A DNA stretch of 64,000 nt from contig NZ_APHW01000028.1 of the NCBI RefSeq assembly GCF_002741985.1, positions 1-64,000 on the forward strand, read 5' to 3'. A program made the translations under genes and the position numbers. This document shows, in pieces, positions 28,595-39,334 of this stretch. How positions within the stretch are numbered: the stretch's first letter is position 1; every line of letters begins with the position of its first letter. The DNA comes from Vibrio rotiferianus CAIM 577 = LMG 21460 (lineage in GTDB: Bacteria > Pseudomonadota > Gammaproteobacteria > Enterobacterales > Vibrionaceae). Below the pieces are notes generated by a model. The model was not told the DNA's origin. It saw only the letters and a list, made by a program, of their open reading frames with translations, and ran no database searches.

Positions 28595-28903
28595 TTACCC
28601 CTGATAATTCTGTATGTGTTTTGCCACTAAGGATTCAACATTACTAAGTTGAAACAAAGTGCGCAGTTGCGCTGGCACGAAACTCAGCATTATATGACAG
28701 TTTTGCTTTTTTGCATGCTCTAATAAGTGGATTAACATCACCATTCCTGCAGAGTCAACACGCTCAATATCCAATAAAGAGCACTCTAATTCGGTTTGTG
28801 ATGGTTGCCACTTCTGTGCCTCAACCCAAAGAGCCGGAACGGTTTCACGATCCAGCGCTCCTGTAAGTTTAAGAATACCAGCCTGTAAATGCCACTGTTC
28901 CAT
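28595..28903 (-). CDS. mlaB: MlaB STAS-domain subunit of phospholipid transporter
   Basis: A 102-residue cytoplasmic STAS protein that binds the MlaF ATPase in the MlaFEDB complex. LLDIERVDSAGMVMLIHLLEHA fits the STAS core and its conserved serine. Its start overlaps the mlaC stop by one base, so the two are translationally coupled. Confidence 0.88.
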   Translation of the reverse strand: MEQWHLQAGILKLTGALDRETVPALWVEAQKWQPSQTELECSLLDIERVDSAGMVMLIHLLEHAKKQNCHIMLSFVPAQLRTLFQLSNVESLVAKHIQNYQG

Positions 28904-29541
28904 TACTTTTCCGCCTCAAAGCGAATCGGTTGTTCCGCCAGCTTTTCTAGATCTTTTGCTACCGCAAGAATACCATCTTGACGGATTTTCGTGTTCCATT
29001 CAGATTGTTTGCTCGACAGTAAGCTAATACCTTCAGCAACCATATCAAATGCCAACCACTCGCCTGTTTTCTTGTCTTTGCGCAGTTTGAATTCAAGCCT
29101 AATGTTAGGACGCGGAGCATCAATAATATCTACCTTAATGCTCGTAATACGTTTAGATGAATCCAATTTTGGTTCTGGGCCAAAAGCGATTTGTTGATCA
29201 GAATATTGCGTTAATACTTGCGCATAAGATGTCACTAAGTAAGCCCGAAATGCTTTGATAAACTCCCCTACATCTTCACGCTTTGCCCCTTTTAAGTTAG
29301 GTCCAAGCAATTTCAATGCAGCGTAGCGATCGTTAACGTAAGGCATCAGCTCTTCTTCAACGATGGTTTTTAACAAATTAGGGTCTTGTTTGATCTTCGG
29401 CTGTTCAGCCTTGAGGCGGTCAAACGTCACTTCCGCAACTTGCTTCATCATTTGGTATGGCTGTGTTTTATCGACTTCATCAGCAACAACACCAAATGCT
29501 GCGAACGTTGCTAAAAAAGAAAGTAATAATCTAGAAAACAT
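28903..29541 (-). CDS. mlaC: MlaC periplasmic phospholipid shuttle
   Basis: A 212-residue periplasmic lipid carrier between the outer-membrane MlaA and the inner-membrane MlaD ring. A signal peptide is visible (FSRLLLSFLATFAAFGVVA). The mature part follows the MlaC/Ttg2 pattern with PYVNDRYAALKLLG and FRAYLVTSYAQVL. It lies between mlaD (3-base gap) and mlaB (1-base overlap). Confidence 0.92.
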   Translation of the reverse strand: MFSRLLLSFLATFAAFGVVADEVDKTQPYQMMKQVAEVTFDRLKAEQPKIKQDPNLLKTIVEEELMPYVNDRYAALKLLGPNLKGAKREDVGEFIKAFRAYLVTSYAQVLTQYSDQQIAFGPEPKLDSSKRITSIKVDIIDAPRPNIRLEFKLRKDKKTGEWLAFDMVAEGISLLSSKQSEWNTKIRQDGILAVAKDLEKLAEQPIRFEAEK

Positions 29542-29544
29542 GGG

Positions 29545-30033
29545 TTATTCCTTACTCGTATCGCCTGAGCCACCAATGCTATATAGAACCTGCCCGATTA
29601 GGTCTTCCAAGACCAATGCTGACTTGGTGTCTTCGATGGTATCGCCATCTACAAGCATTTCTTCATCGTCAAAAACAAAACCAGGCACTAAGCCTATGTA
29701 CTGTTCACCAATCAATCCCGATGTCAATATTTGCACACTCGAGGTTTCTGGGAACTGGTTGTATTGACTGTTAATCGACAAGCTCACTACTGGCAGTAGA
29801 TTATCCGCATTTAGCGTAATATCACTCACTCGACCGATAACCACACCACCAACCTTCACAGGTGAGCGAACTTTTAAACTACCAATATTATCGAACTCGG
29901 CTTTCAAGGTGTAAGTATTGCCAGAGCCAATGCTTTTTACGTCAGCAACCTGAAAAATCATCACAAGAATCGCGCAAATTCCCGCTAATACAAAGCTGCC
30001 AACCCATAATTCTGTTTTACGTGTTTGTTGCAT
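29545..30033 (-). CDS. mlaD: MlaD, MCE-domain lipid-binding subunit
   Basis: A 162-residue protein with one N-terminal membrane helix (VGSFVLAGICAILVMIFQV) and one MCE domain. FDNIGSLKVRSPVKVGGVVIGRV is the MCE signature. It forms a hexameric lipid-conducting ring on the MlaE permease. The gap to mlaE is two bases. Confidence 0.93.
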   Translation of the reverse strand: MQQTRKTELWVGSFVLAGICAILVMIFQVADVKSIGSGNTYTLKAEFDNIGSLKVRSPVKVGGVVIGRVSDITLNADNLLPVVSLSINSQYNQFPETSSVQILTSGLIGEQYIGLVPGFVFDDEEMLVDGDTIEDTKSALVLEDLIGQVLYSIGGSGDTSKE

Positions 30034-30035
30034 GA

Positions 30036-30827
30036 TTAATTCCCAAACATCAATGCGGTCAGTACGAAGTCTAAGCCCAGTACTGCTAAAGAAGAATGCA
30101 CTACAGTGCGCGTCGTTGCTCGGCTGATCCCTTCAGACGTCGGAATAGCGTCATAGCCATTAAACAAAGCAATCCAAGTAACGGTAATAGCAAACACGAT
30201 ACACTTGATCATGCTGTTACCGATGTCTTGACCTAATTCGACCGAAGACTGCATTGCAGCCCAGAAACTACCATGGTCTACGCCTTTCCAATCGACGCCA
30301 ACAAGCTGAGCGCCCCAAATCCCCACAGCCATAAAGATCATAGCAAGTAGAGGCATTGAGATCGCCCCCGCCCAAAAGCGTGGCGCTATCACTCGTTTCA
30401 GCGGGTCAACCGCCATCATTTCCAAGCTAGACAACTGCTCAGTAGCTTTCATCAGACCGATTTCTGCCGTTAATGCTGAACCAGCACGACCTGCAAACAA
30501 CAGCGCAGTTACTACGGGCCCAAGTTCACGTAGCAATGACAAGGCCACCATTTGACCAAGGCTGCCCTCTGCACCGTAATCCACCAACACCACGTAGCCT
30601 TGCAAGCTAAGTACCATGCCGATGAACAAACCAGATACCACGATGATAGCCAACGATTGAACGCCTACGGAATAAAGCTGCTTGACCAGCAAAGGCAAAT
30701 TTTTAATTGGCTGAGGTCGAGTCAATAATGCACCAACAAGCATCAAGGTTGCACGACCGAATGCTTCGCAGATGGCTAATGTGCGTCTTCCTAAAGAAGC
30801 GACAAATTGAATAAAGCTATCGACCAT
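30036..30827 (-). CDS. mlaE: MlaE permease of phospholipid ABC transporter
   Basis: A 263-residue MlaE/PqiB-type permease with several long hydrophobic segments and the core motif [20 protein letters not shown], which contacts the MlaF ATPase. I start at ATG 30827 (MVDSFIQFV), which overlaps the end of mlaF by 11 bases, as in E. coli. A longer frame would begin within mlaF. Confidence 0.92.
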   Translation of the reverse strand: MVDSFIQFVASLGRRTLAICEAFGRATLMLVGALLTRPQPIKNLPLLVKQLYSVGVQSLAIIVVSGLFIGMVLSLQGYVVLVDYGAEGSLGQMVALSLLRELGPVVTALLFAGRAGSALTAEIGLMKATEQLSSLEMMAVDPLKRVIAPRFWAGAISMPLLAMIFMAVGIWGAQLVGVDWKGVDHGSFWAAMQSSVELGQDIGNSMIKCIVFAITVTWIALFNGYDAIPTSEGISRATTRTVVHSSLAVLGLDFVLTALMFGN

Positions 30828-31620
30828 CAAATAAATCCTTTTCGATACTTTGAGCTGGGAAGCGGAATGGTACTGGCCCATCCGCTTCGCCTTGTAAAAA
30901 CTGCTGCACGCGAGGGTCAGGATTGTCTCTCAACTCTTGTGGTGTGCCAAACGCAATCACTTTGCCATCAGCCATCAAGTAAACCCAATCGGCAATGCTC
31001 ATCACTTCGGGCACATCATGAGAAACGATAATGGAGGTCACACCTAGCGCTCGATTCAAATTACTGATCAGCTCAACAAGCACACCCATGGTTATTGGAT
31101 CCTGACCAACAAAAGGTTCGTCGTACATGATAAGGTCAGGGTCGAGCGCTATCGCGCGGGCTAATGCAGCACGGCGAGCCATACCACCAGAGAGCTCGCT
31201 TGGTTTTAACTCCGCAGCCCCTCGTAACCCTACAGCTTCAAGCTTTAGCAGCACCATGGTTCGGATTAATTCTTCGGGGAGATCTGTATGTTCACGCAAA
31301 GGAAACGCGACATTATCGAAAACGTTCAAATCAGTAAACAGAGCGCCTGATTGGAACAACATACTCATCTTTTTACGAGCATGGTATAAGTGCTTTCGAG
31401 ATAATCTAGGGATGTTGTCACCGTCAAACCAAATCTCGCCCTGCTCTGGATATAATTGGCCACCAATTAAGCGCAATAGAGTCGTTTTACCTATTCCAGA
31501 TGGCCCCATAATTGCGGTAATTTTCCCTCTCGGGATATGTAACTCAATGCCATCGAAAATCCTACGTTCTCCTCGCGAGAAAGTAAGATTGTTCACTGTA
31601 ACTAAATCATCGTTTGGCAT
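30817..31620 (-). CDS. mlaF: MlaF ATPase of phospholipid transporter
   Basis: A 267-residue ABC ATPase powering retrograde phospholipid transport. Walker A is GPSGIGKTT, the signature is LSGGMARR, and Walker B is [12 protein letters not shown]. It is the first gene of the mla-ibaG-murA operon and divergent from the antiporter gene at 32029. Confidence 0.93.
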   Translation of the reverse strand: MPNDDLVTVNNLTFSRGERRIFDGIELHIPRGKITAIMGPSGIGKTTLLRLIGGQLYPEQGEIWFDGDNIPRLSRKHLYHARKKMSMLFQSGALFTDLNVFDNVAFPLREHTDLPEELIRTMVLLKLEAVGLRGAAELKPSELSGGMARRAALARAIALDPDLIMYDEPFVGQDPITMGVLVELISNLNRALGVTSIIVSHDVPEVMSIADWVYLMADGKVIAFGTPQELRDNPDPRVQQFLQGEADGPVPFRFPAQSIEKDLFDGR

Positions 31621-32028
31621 AGCATTTTTCTCTTACTCATAGGTAAAGACAATCAGTAAAGTATACCCATTGCTCCAATAGCTACTCATTTCAGCCAACT
31701 GACTTGGCAATAAAAATCATTTGAGTACGACTCAAGCTTGTCATCATAAGCAGATCGGCGGTGGATTAAAAGTGAATTAAAAGCACTGTTCAATTAAAGA
31801 AAACCATAAAATTTCAAAGAATTCTCAAAAGAGCACACATTTTAAGGTGTAGAGCGGTTTAGAGTTGACCTACACTCGGTTGCATTATCTTCATTCGCGA
31901 TTGAGCAACAATTAAACACAAATTCGTTACTAACTTTTAATTTATGCATTGTTTATCTTCCATTTTTGGTCGCAAAAGGTCAAAATTAGCGGTTACTCAT
32001 TTTGCTTATTTATTACCTAGGAATCATC
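31621..32028. promoter_or_regulatory. Divergent control region, mlaF / CaCA antiporter
   Basis: This 408-base A/T-rich gap has no supported gene. It must hold the promoter of the mla operon and that of the antiporter-kdsD-lpt operon. TTGACC (31865-31870) and TATCTT (31886-31891), spaced 15, are a weak promoter candidate for the plus strand. A purine-rich RBS (TAGGA) precedes the antiporter. Confidence 0.4.
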
Positions 32029-32994
32029 ATGCTCGAAGCCGTTGCGTTGCTTATCGTCGGTCTTGTTTTACTTGTTTGGAGTGCAGATAAGTTAGTTTTT
32101 GGCTCCGCTGCTCTAGCCCGCAACGTCGGTATTTCACCACTAGTGATCGGCATGACCATTCTAGCAATGGGCTCATCTGCACCAGAAATGATGGTTTCAG
32201 CAACCGCAGCATGGGATGGCAAAACCGATACAGCGGTTGGTAACGTACTGGGTTCAAACATCGCTAACATTGCTTTGATCCTAGGTATTACTGCGATTAT
32301 CAAACCACTTTCTATAAGCTCTGCCGTGATTCGCCGTGAACTGCCTTTGATGATAGCAGTTACTGTGCTTGCCGGTATTTTGCTATGGGATAGCCACTTA
32401 GGTTTCTATGAAGGCATCTTGTTATTCATTCTGTTCGCTGGTTTCTTATTTGCCATGCTGCAAATCAGCCGTAAAGAGCAGAAAGCCGGTGACGCGTTTG
32501 TTGATGAACAAGAATCTGAAGTTCCAGAAGGCGTAACTAACCCTAAAGCAATTATGTGGGTCGTGATTGGCTTGATACTGCTTCCCTTAGCAGCGAGCAT
32601 GCTGGTAGACAATGCTGTTATCATCGCTAAATACTTTGGTATGAGCGACCTTGTGATCGGTCTAACTATCATTGCCATTGGTACTAGCCTTCCAGAGCTA
32701 GCCGCTTCTCTTGCAGGTGTTCTTAAAGGCGAAGACGACATGGCTGTAGGTAACATCATCGGTTCAAACGTATTCAATATTCTTGCGGTAATGGGCCTAC
32801 CAGGCATTATCAACCCATCGATGCTTAGCGAATATGCAATGGGTCGTGATTTCTGGGTAATGCTAGGCGTGTCTCTGCTACTCGTAGCGATGTGTCTTGG
32901 TAAATCTCGAAGTATCAACCGACTAGAAGGTTCCATTCTGTTTGTGTGTTTCTTGGCTTACCAAGTATACCTATTCGCAAACATGGCCGCTTAA
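32029..32994 (+). CDS. yrbG: Calcium/sodium antiporter (CaCA family)
   Basis: A 321-residue membrane antiporter of the YrbG type. Two inverted alpha-repeats show the ion-binding signatures GSSAPEMMVS in the first half and GTSLPELAAS in the second, and a cytoplasmic loop lies around residues 145-180. I chose ATG 32029 (MLEAVALLI) because TAGGA sits directly upstream; a start nine codons earlier lacks one. As in E. coli, it heads the operon with kdsD and the lpt genes. Confidence 0.9.
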   Translation: MLEAVALLIVGLVLLVWSADKLVFGSAALARNVGISPLVIGMTILAMGSSAPEMMVSATAAWDGKTDTAVGNVLGSNIANIALILGITAIIKPLSISSAVIRRELPLMIAVTVLAGILLWDSHLGFYEGILLFILFAGFLFAMLQISRKEQKAGDAFVDEQESEVPEGVTNPKAIMWVVIGLILLPLAASMLVDNAVIIAKYFGMSDLVIGLTIIAIGTSLPELAASLAGVLKGEDDMAVGNIIGSNVFNILAVMGLPGIINPSMLSEYAMGRDFWVMLGVSLLLVAMCLGKSRSINRLEGSILFVCFLAYQVYLFANMAA

Positions 32995-33029
32995 TAACAA
33001 AATAAGTAAACACGAATTGGAGCTCTGAT

Positions 33030-34001
33030 ATGCCCACTCAATTTGATTTTCGCGCAGCTGCTAAACAAGTTCTTGATATTGAAGTTTCAGCTCTACAACA
33101 GCTAGACCAATACTTTAATGAGCAGTTTGAACAAGCTTGTAAGTTGATTCTTTCCAATAGCGGTAAAGTTGTCGTGATGGGGATGGGCAAATCAGGTCAT
33201 ATTGGCAATAAGATTGCTGCGACACTAGCAAGTACTGGAACCTCTGCATTTTTTGTCCACCCAGGTGAGGCAGCGCATGGTGACCTTGGTATGATCAGCG
33301 CGGGTGACATCGTTATCGCGATTTCAAACTCGGGTGAATCTCATGAGATTCTATCTCTATTCCCTGTGTTGAAACGCCTGAACATCAAAATCATCAGCAT
33401 GACAGGCAAGCCAGAGTCGAACATGGCGAAGCTGTCTGATCTGCATCTACAAATCACCGTGCCAAAAGAAGCTTGCCCTCTTGGTCTCGCGCCAACCAGT
33501 AGTACCACTGCAACTTTGGTTATGGGTGACGCATTGGCGGTAGCTTTACTTCAGGCACGTGGATTTTCCGCAGAAGACTTCGCTTTATCTCATCCCGGCG
33601 GTGCGCTGGGAAGAAAACTGTTGTTGAAGCTGTCTGATATTATGCACTTTGGAAACTCACTACCAAAAGTTTCACCGGATGCACTGATTCGTGACGCCTT
33701 ACTCGAGATTTCAGAAAAAGGCTTGGGGATGACGGCTATCGTCGATGAACACGATGCTATGCTTGGAATATTCACCGATGGTGATTTGCGTCGCACGCTA
33801 GATAAACGTATTGATATCCACACGACTGCGATTGGTGACGTAATGACTAGAAATCCAACCACAGCGCACCCAGAAATGCTTGCAGTGGAAGGTTTAAATT
33901 TAATGCAAGATAAGAACATCAACGCTTTAGTTTTATGCAAAGACAACAAAATTGTTGGTGCACTGAATATGCATGATTTGTTAAAAGCAGGTGTAATGTG
34001 A
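33030..34001 (+). CDS. kdsD: Arabinose-5-phosphate isomerase
   Basis: A 323-residue enzyme interconverting ribulose-5-P and arabinose-5-P, the first step to Kdo for LPS. The SIS domain includes GMGKSGHIGNKIAATLASTG and SNSGESHE, and two CBS domains follow in the C-terminal third (FTDGDLRR). In most gammaproteobacteria kdsC follows directly. Here only 87 bases separate it from lptC. Confidence 0.93.
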   Translation: MPTQFDFRAAAKQVLDIEVSALQQLDQYFNEQFEQACKLILSNSGKVVVMGMGKSGHIGNKIAATLASTGTSAFFVHPGEAAHGDLGMISAGDIVIAISNSGESHEILSLFPVLKRLNIKIISMTGKPESNMAKLSDLHLQITVPKEACPLGLAPTSSTTATLVMGDALAVALLQARGFSAEDFALSHPGGALGRKLLLKLSDIMHFGNSLPKVSPDALIRDALLEISEKGLGMTAIVDEHDAMLGIFTDGDLRRTLDKRIDIHTTAIGDVMTRNPTTAHPEMLAVEGLNLMQDKNINALVLCKDNKIVGALNMHDLLKAGVM

Positions 34002-34088
34002 TCAGTACTCACTGTACTGCGCACTGCACCCAATTTAAATAAGGCAATAGTCAGGGAAGTACTGAGCTAAAATAAAGGCCTTTATTAT
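34002..34088 (+). other. kdsC-less gap between kdsD and lptC
   Basis: The KDO-8-P phosphatase gene kdsC normally fills this position and encodes about 180 residues. Here there are only 87 bases. One frame (34002-34070) ends with AIVREVLS before a stop, which faintly resembles the AVREV near the KdsC C-terminus. That may be a deletion scar or chance. The rest shows short repeated motifs (AGTACTCACTGTACTG) but no gene. Confidence 0.45.
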
Positions 34089-34652
34089 ATGAGTTTTACT
34101 CGTTTCATATATTTGATGCTGATAGTCTCCATCACGTGGTGTAGCTATTATATCTTTTCATCTGAAAGAAATTCAGATGTCCAGATAGCACCTAACACCG
34201 AGTTGCCAATGTTTAGTGGTAACAAGTTAGAAAATACAACATACGGAGATGATGGCATTAGAAGTTATGTCATTGTCGCAAACCATTTAGACTACTTTGC
34301 TAAAAGTGGAAGCACTCTTTTTGAGCAGCCTATTTTGTTCGTATACAAAGGTGGTGAAATTGTAGAGTGGAAAGTAACATCTAAAACAGCAGTCTTGGAT
34401 GATGACCAAGTATTAACTCTGTACGATGATGTTCTAATGCACAATCTATTACCTGGCGCTAGCTTCGACACCATGGCGACAGATAAAATGACAATCAATC
34501 TAAATAATCGAGATTTTTACGCCAATCAGAAAGTTATTCTAGTTGGACCACAGTTTGAAAATACTGGAGGCGCAATGCACGGAAACTTAAATAGTCACAT
34601 TGCAACTCTAACAAATGATGTTCAAGGTCGATATGAAACTGTTACACCTTAG
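34089..34652 (+). CDS. lptC: LPS transport protein LptC
   Basis: A 187-residue bitopic protein bridging LptBFG in the inner membrane to LptA. One N-terminal membrane helix is visible (YLMLIVSITWCSYYIF), followed by a periplasmic beta-jellyroll. Its end overlaps lptA by 20 bases. The primary sequence is divergent, as usual for LptC; position between kdsD and lptA supports the call. Confidence 0.9.
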   Translation: MSFTRFIYLMLIVSITWCSYYIFSSERNSDVQIAPNTELPMFSGNKLENTTYGDDGIRSYVIVANHLDYFAKSGSTLFEQPILFVYKGGEIVEWKVTSKTAVLDDDQVLTLYDDVLMHNLLPGASFDTMATDKMTINLNNRDFYANQKVILVGPQFENTGGAMHGNLNSHIATLTNDVQGRYETVTP

Positions 34653-35124
34653 CTTACTAACATTGATTTTAGCAGCCCCAACAGCACTAGCTCTAAAATC
34701 AGATACCGAGCAACCTGTTTACATTAACTCTGATACACAACAAGTTGATATGAAAAGTAACAAGGTTGTTTTTCAGGGGGATGTATCCCTGAAGCAAGGG
34801 AGTATTAACATAAATGCTGACAAAGTAATTGTTACGAGAGATGCGAATACTCAAGAAATATCCCAAATTGAGGCATACGGAAAACCCGCTACTTTTTCTC
34901 AACTAATGGATGATGGAAAGACGCTTAATGGCCAAGCAAACGAACTTGATTACATAATCAAAACAGATCAGCTTGTTATGCGTAAAAATGCTGAACTCGA
35001 GCAAGAAGGAAATACTATTCGAGGTTCAACGATTCGCTATCACATCCAACAACAGAAGTTAGTTGCCGATAGCTCAAAGACAGAACGAGTAACAACGGTC
35101 TTACAACCTAATCAGGTAAAATAA
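34633..35124 (+). CDS. lptA: LPS transport periplasmic protein LptA
   Basis: A 163-residue periplasmic bridge protein. A clear signal peptide ends near ALA at about residue 20 ([20 protein letters not shown]). The OstA-like domain is marked by [24 protein letters not shown] start it at ATG 34633, inside the end of lptC, because the signal peptide begins there. lptB starts two bases after its stop. Confidence 0.92.
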   Translation: MKLLHLSLLTLILAAPTALALKSDTEQPVYINSDTQQVDMKSNKVVFQGDVSLKQGSININADKVIVTRDANTQEISQIEAYGKPATFSQLMDDGKTLNGQANELDYIIKTDQLVMRKNAELEQEGNTIRGSTIRYHIQQQKLVADSSKTERVTTVLQPNQVK

Positions 35125-35125
35125 A

Positions 35126-35851
35126 ATGTCAATTTTACGCGCAAAGAACCTTGCGAAAAGTTACAAAAAGCGCAAGGTTGTGACTGATGTGAGTCTAGAA
35201 GTCGAATCTGGCCAAATTGTTGGTCTGCTCGGGCCAAACGGTGCAGGTAAAACCACATCATTTTACATGATTGTAGGCTTGGTGCCTCGTGATGAAGGTA
35301 TCATCACTATCGACGACCAAGATATTAGTATTCTACCTATGCATAGCCGTTCTCGTATGGGGATCGGCTACTTACCACAAGAAGCATCAATCTTCCGTAA
35401 GCTATCTGTTGAAGACAATATCATGGCCGTTCTTGAGACTCGCCAAGAGTTAACACGAGAAGAGCGCCAAGATAAACTGGAAGATTTATTGGAAGAATTC
35501 CACATACAGCACATACGAAACAGTGCAGGTATGGCACTATCAGGTGGTGAACGCCGCCGTGTAGAAATTGCTCGTGCATTGGCAGCAAACCCTCAGTTCA
35601 TTTTGTTGGATGAACCGTTCGCGGGTGTTGACCCAATTTCGGTTAACGACATCAAGAAAATCATCGAACACTTGCGCGATCGCGGTCTTGGTGTATTAAT
35701 CACTGACCACAACGTACGTGAAACCTTGGACGTGTGTGAAAAAGCCTATATCGTAAGCCAAGGTCACCTCATCGCTTCTGGGACTCCGGACGAAGTTCTC
35801 AACAACGAACAAGTGAAACAAGTTTATCTCGGCGAACAATTCCGTCTATGA
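35126..35851 (+). CDS. lptB: LPS export ABC transporter ATPase LptB
   Basis: A 241-residue cytoplasmic ATPase that drives LptF/LptG. Walker A is [10 protein letters not shown], the signature is [12 protein letters not shown], Walker B is [12 protein letters not shown], and the switch histidine is in LITDHNVRE. Its partner permeases lie elsewhere in this window (10459-12639), as is usual. Confidence 0.95.
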   Translation: MSILRAKNLAKSYKKRKVVTDVSLEVESGQIVGLLGPNGAGKTTSFYMIVGLVPRDEGIITIDDQDISILPMHSRSRMGIGYLPQEASIFRKLSVEDNIMAVLETRQELTREERQDKLEDLLEEFHIQHIRNSAGMALSGGERRRVEIARALAANPQFILLDEPFAGVDPISVNDIKKIIEHLRDRGLGVLITDHNVRETLDVCEKAYIVSQGHLIASGTPDEVLNNEQVKQVYLGEQFRL

Positions 35852-35901
35852 TTACATTAGGAACGGTAAGATTCTGAGCATTACAAGGTAAGTAACACTG
35901 A

Positions 35902-37377
35902 ATGAAACCTTCATTACAACTCAAGCTAGGTCAACAGTTAGCCATGACGCCACAGCTGCAACAAGCGATTCGTTTGTTGCAATTGTCGACGCTCGATCTT
36001 CAACAAGAAATCCAAGAAGCGTTGGACTCCAACCCGTTACTGGAAGTTGAAGAAGGCCACGAAGAGCCTCAAGCAAACGGTGAAGACAAATCAGCGTCTG
36101 AATCTGCTGATAACAGTGCGAACGAAGCCAACGATGCCTCAGAGCCCGACCTTCCAGACAGCTCAGACGTGATTGAAAAATCGGAAATCAGCTCTGAGCT
36201 AGAAATTGATACCACTTGGGATGACGTATACAGCGCAAACACGGGCAGCACTGGCCTAGCGCTGGATGACGACATGCCAGTCTACCAAGGTGAGACCACT
36301 GAGTCGCTGCACGATTACCTCATGTGGCAGTTAGACTTAACACCTTTCAGTGAAACCGACCGCACCATCGCCCTCGCGATCATCGATGCCATCGACGACT
36401 ACGGCTACCTAACCCTTTCTCCTGAAGAAATCCACGAAAGCTTCGATAACGAAGAAGTGGAATTAGATGAAGTAGAAGCGGTACGTAAGCGTATCCAACA
36501 ATTTGACCCACTTGGTGTAGCCTCTCGCAACCTGCAAGAATGCTTGCTACTGCAACTGGCGACCTTCCCTGAAGACACGCCGTGGCTCGCTGAAGCAAAA
36601 ATGGTGTTAAGCGATCATATCGACCACCTTGGTAATCGCGACTACAAGCTGGTCATCAAAGAAACTAAGCTTAAAGAAGCGGACTTGCGTGAAGTATTGA
36701 AGTTGATTCAACAACTTGATCCGCGCCCAGGTAGTCGTATCACACCCGATGACACTGAATACGTCATTCCGGATGTGTCCGTATTTAAAGATCATGGTAA
36801 ATGGACCGTCTCCATAAACCCTGACAGCATTCCGAAACTAAAAGTAAATCAACAATATGCGCAACTAGGCAAAGGCAACAGTGCGGATAGCCAGTACATT
36901 CGCAGCAATTTGCAAGAGGCAAAATGGCTAATCAAGAGCCTAGAAAGCAGAAACGAGACGCTTCTCAAAGTTGCAAGATGTATTGTTGAACATCAACAAG
37001 ATTTCTTCGAGTATGGTGAAGAAGCCATGAAACCAATGGTACTTAACGATGTAGCATTGGATGTGGACATGCATGAGTCAACGATCTCTCGTGTGACTAC
37101 ACAGAAGTTTATGCATACCCCACGTGGCATTTTTGAATTGAAGTACTTCTTCTCTAGTCATGTTAGTACAGACAATGGTGGAGAATGTTCGTCCACAGCA
37201 ATTCGCGCTCTCATAAAAAAACTGGTCGCAGCGGAAAATACCGCTAAACCATTGAGTGACAGCAAAATTGCTGCTCTTCTGGCTGACCAAGGGATTCAAG
37301 TCGCAAGACGAACGATCGCGAAGTATCGTGAATCCTTGGGTATCGCCCCTTCAAGTCAGCGTAAACGCCTACTTTAA
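35902..37377 (+). CDS. rpoN: RNA polymerase sigma-54 factor
   Basis: A 491-residue sigma-54, which in vibrios controls flagella, nitrogen use and more. The glutamine/leucine-rich region I (residues 1-50) binds activators. An acidic region II follows (about 55-120). The C-terminal RpoN box [14 protein letters not shown] recognises the -24 element. It is followed by hpf, ptsN, rapZ and npr, the conserved order. Confidence 0.96.
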   Translation: MKPSLQLKLGQQLAMTPQLQQAIRLLQLSTLDLQQEIQEALDSNPLLEVEEGHEEPQANGEDKSASESADNSANEANDASEPDLPDSSDVIEKSEISSELEIDTTWDDVYSANTGSTGLALDDDMPVYQGETTESLHDYLMWQLDLTPFSETDRTIALAIIDAIDDYGYLTLSPEEIHESFDNEEVELDEVEAVRKRIQQFDPLGVASRNLQECLLLQLATFPEDTPWLAEAKMVLSDHIDHLGNRDYKLVIKETKLKEADLREVLKLIQQLDPRPGSRITPDDTEYVIPDVSVFKDHGKWTVSINPDSIPKLKVNQQYAQLGKGNSADSQYIRSNLQEAKWLIKSLESRNETLLKVARCIVEHQQDFFEYGEEAMKPMVLNDVALDVDMHESTISRVTTQKFMHTPRGIFELKYFFSSHVSTDNGGECSSTAIRALIKKLVAAENTAKPLSDSKIAALLADQGIQVARRTIAKYRESLGIAPSSQRKRLL

Positions 37378-37401
37378 GGCACCAACTGAAAAGGAAAGTC
37401 T

Positions 37402-37689
37402 ATGCAAATCAATATTCAAGGCCATCACGTTGATCTTACCGATTCAATGCAAGACTATGTTCAATCTAAGTTTCAGAAGCTCGAAAGGTTCTTCGACCAC
37501 ATCAATCAAGTACAAGTCGTACTAAAAGTTGAAAAACTCAACCAAATAGCGGAAGCTACGCTCCACATAAATCAGGGCGAAATCCATGCGTCATCGAATG
37601 ACGAAAATATGTATGCAGCAATTGATTCGCTGGTGGATAAATTAGTTCGTCAACTTAACAAGCACAAAGAAAAACTAAACAGTCATTAA
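37402..37689 (+). CDS. hpf: Ribosome hibernation promoting factor (short HPF)
   Basis: A 95-residue short-form HPF/YfiA-family protein that helps form hibernating 100S ribosomes in stationary phase. MQINIQGHHVDLTDSMQDYVQSK and the repeated LKVEKL...ATLHINQGEIHASS pattern are typical. It lacks the C-terminal dimerisation domain of long HPF. It lies 24 bases after rpoN. Confidence 0.93.
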   Translation: MQINIQGHHVDLTDSMQDYVQSKFQKLERFFDHINQVQVVLKVEKLNQIAEATLHINQGEIHASSNDENMYAAIDSLVDKLVRQLNKHKEKLNSH

Positions 37690-37691
37690 TC

Positions 37692-38138
37692 ATGCAATTG
37701 AGCGAGATACTGTCACTGGACTGCACCAAAAGTGCAGTCCATTGTACAAGTAAGAAACGTGCCCTAGAGATGATCAGTCAGATTGTCGCTGAAAACACGG
37801 GCCAAGATTCTACACAACTGTTTGAGTGTATGCTCAGCAGAGAAAAAATGGGGAGTACTGGTATCGGTAATGGTATTGCTATTCCTCACGCAAGAATGCA
37901 ATCCAGCGACAAAGCTATCGCCGTTTTACTACAATGCGACGAAGCAATTGAGTTTGACGCTATCGACAACCGACCTGTCGACCTTCTTTTTGCTCTTCTT
38001 GTTCCCGAAGAACAGTGCAAAGAGCACCTCAAAACACTTTCCTCTATGGCAGAGCGCTTGAGTGATAAGCAAGTACTCAAAATGCTGCGTAAAGCTCAGA
38101 GTGACGAAGAACTCTACGACATTATGATTCATCAGTAA
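37692..38138 (+). CDS. ptsN: Nitrogen PTS enzyme IIA (PtsN)
   Basis: A 148-residue IIA-Ntr protein. The phospho-histidine lies in GIAIPHARM at about residue 63. It takes part in the NPr-PtsN regulatory chain and has no sugar-transport role. It is two bases after hpf and 14 bases before rapZ. Confidence 0.93.
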   Translation: MQLSEILSLDCTKSAVHCTSKKRALEMISQIVAENTGQDSTQLFECMLSREKMGSTGIGNGIAIPHARMQSSDKAIAVLLQCDEAIEFDAIDNRPVDLLFALLVPEEQCKEHLKTLSSMAERLSDKQVLKMLRKAQSDEELYDIMIHQ

Positions 38139-38152
38139 TCGAGGCAATCACC

Positions 38153-39016
38153 ATGCGATTAATCGTTGTTAGCGGGCACTCTGGTGCCGGGAAGAGTGTT
38201 GCCTTACGCGTACTTGAGGATTTAGGTTATTACTGTGTAGACAACCTACCAGTCAACTTACTCGACGCGTTTGTTCAATCAGTCTCTGAGAGCAAACAAA
38301 ACGTTGCAGTAAGCATCGATATTCGAAATATCCCTAAGAAACTCAAAGAACTAAACACCACGCTAGAAAAGCTAAAGGCTGAGCTGGACGTTACGGTACT
38401 GTTCTTAGATGCGAACAAAGAAACGCTACTTAAACGCTACAGCGAAACCCGCCGAATTCATCCCTTATCATTGGGAAGCCAGTCTTTATCACTGGATCAA
38501 GCCATTGAGCTTGAGCATGAAATACTGATGCCACTAAAAGCGCATGCTGACTTAGTCCTGAACAGTAGCGGTCAATCTCTGCATGATCTCAGCGAAACGG
38601 TACGTATGCGTGTTGAAGGGCGCGAGCGTAAAGACTTGGTGATGGTGTTTGAATCATTTGGTTTCAAGTACGGCTTGCCATCAGATGCAGATTACGTGTT
38701 TGATGTGCGCTTCTTACCAAACCCACATTGGGAGCCTGCGTTGCGCCCTCTTACTGGTTTGGATGCTCCGATCGGTGCGTTCCTAGAGCAGCATCAGTCA
38801 GTACTTGACCTAAAATACCAGATTGAAAGCTTCATTGAGACTTGGCTGCCTCTATTAGAGAAAAACAACCGCAGCTACCTGACCGTTGCGATTGGTTGTA
38901 CTGGTGGCAAACATCGCTCGGTTTATCTCACTCAAAAAATCGGTGAGTACTTTGCGGATAAAGGACACCAAGTACAAATTCGCCACACTTCACTGGAAAA
39001 GAATGTTAAGGAATAA
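38153..39016 (+). CDS. rapZ: RNase adapter protein RapZ
   Basis: A 287-residue protein with an N-terminal P-loop ([12 protein letters not shown]) and a C-terminal sensing domain ([16 protein letters not shown]). In E. coli it binds glucosamine-6-phosphate and targets sRNA GlmZ to RNase E. Length and motifs match the family. Confidence 0.94.
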   Translation: MRLIVVSGHSGAGKSVALRVLEDLGYYCVDNLPVNLLDAFVQSVSESKQNVAVSIDIRNIPKKLKELNTTLEKLKAELDVTVLFLDANKETLLKRYSETRRIHPLSLGSQSLSLDQAIELEHEILMPLKAHADLVLNSSGQSLHDLSETVRMRVEGRERKDLVMVFESFGFKYGLPSDADYVFDVRFLPNPHWEPALRPLTGLDAPIGAFLEQHQSVLDLKYQIESFIETWLPLLEKNNRSYLTVAIGCTGGKHRSVYLTQKIGEYFADKGHQVQIRHTSLEKNVKE

Positions 39017-39018
39017 CG

Positions 39019-39294
39019 GTGGAACTAAGTCGTAAAGTATTGATCCAAAACCGCTTAGGCTTGCACGCTCGTGCGGCAGTAAAATTGGTCGAACTGGCAC
39101 AGAGCTTCGATGCGGTGATCACCATCGATAACGAAGAAGACAAAACTGCAACTGCAGACAGCGTCATGGGCTTGCTGATGTTGGAATCCGCCCAAGGACA
39201 ATACGTGACCATCCACGCCACTGGGGACCAATCCGAGCAAGCTCTTGATGCGGTTTGCTACTTGATTGAAGATAAGTTTGACGAAGGCGAGTGA
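39019..39294 (+). CDS. ptsO: Phosphocarrier protein NPr
   Basis: A 91-residue HPr-like carrier. The phosphorylated histidine is in [17 protein letters not shown]. The start codon is GTG (39019), two bases after the rapZ stop. It is the last gene of the cluster. A terminator overlaps its stop codon. Confidence 0.93.
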   Translation: MELSRKVLIQNRLGLHARAAVKLVELAQSFDAVITIDNEEDKTATADSVMGLLMLESAQGQYVTIHATGDQSEQALDAVCYLIEDKFDEGE

Positions 39295-39310
39295 TTCACT
39301 CGCTTTTTTA
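39287..39310 (+). terminator. Terminator at the end of the rpoN-npr cluster
   Basis: GCGAGTG pairs with CACTCGC and TTTTTTT follows. The left arm includes the final codons and stop of NPr. Confidence 0.85.
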
Positions 39311-39334
39311 TTATCTCTAGCCAGATATCCCACA

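Noticed and set aside
30828..30881. An N-terminal extension of mlaE
   Set aside because: It overlaps mlaF. The conserved MVDSFIQFV start at 30827 fits the family better.
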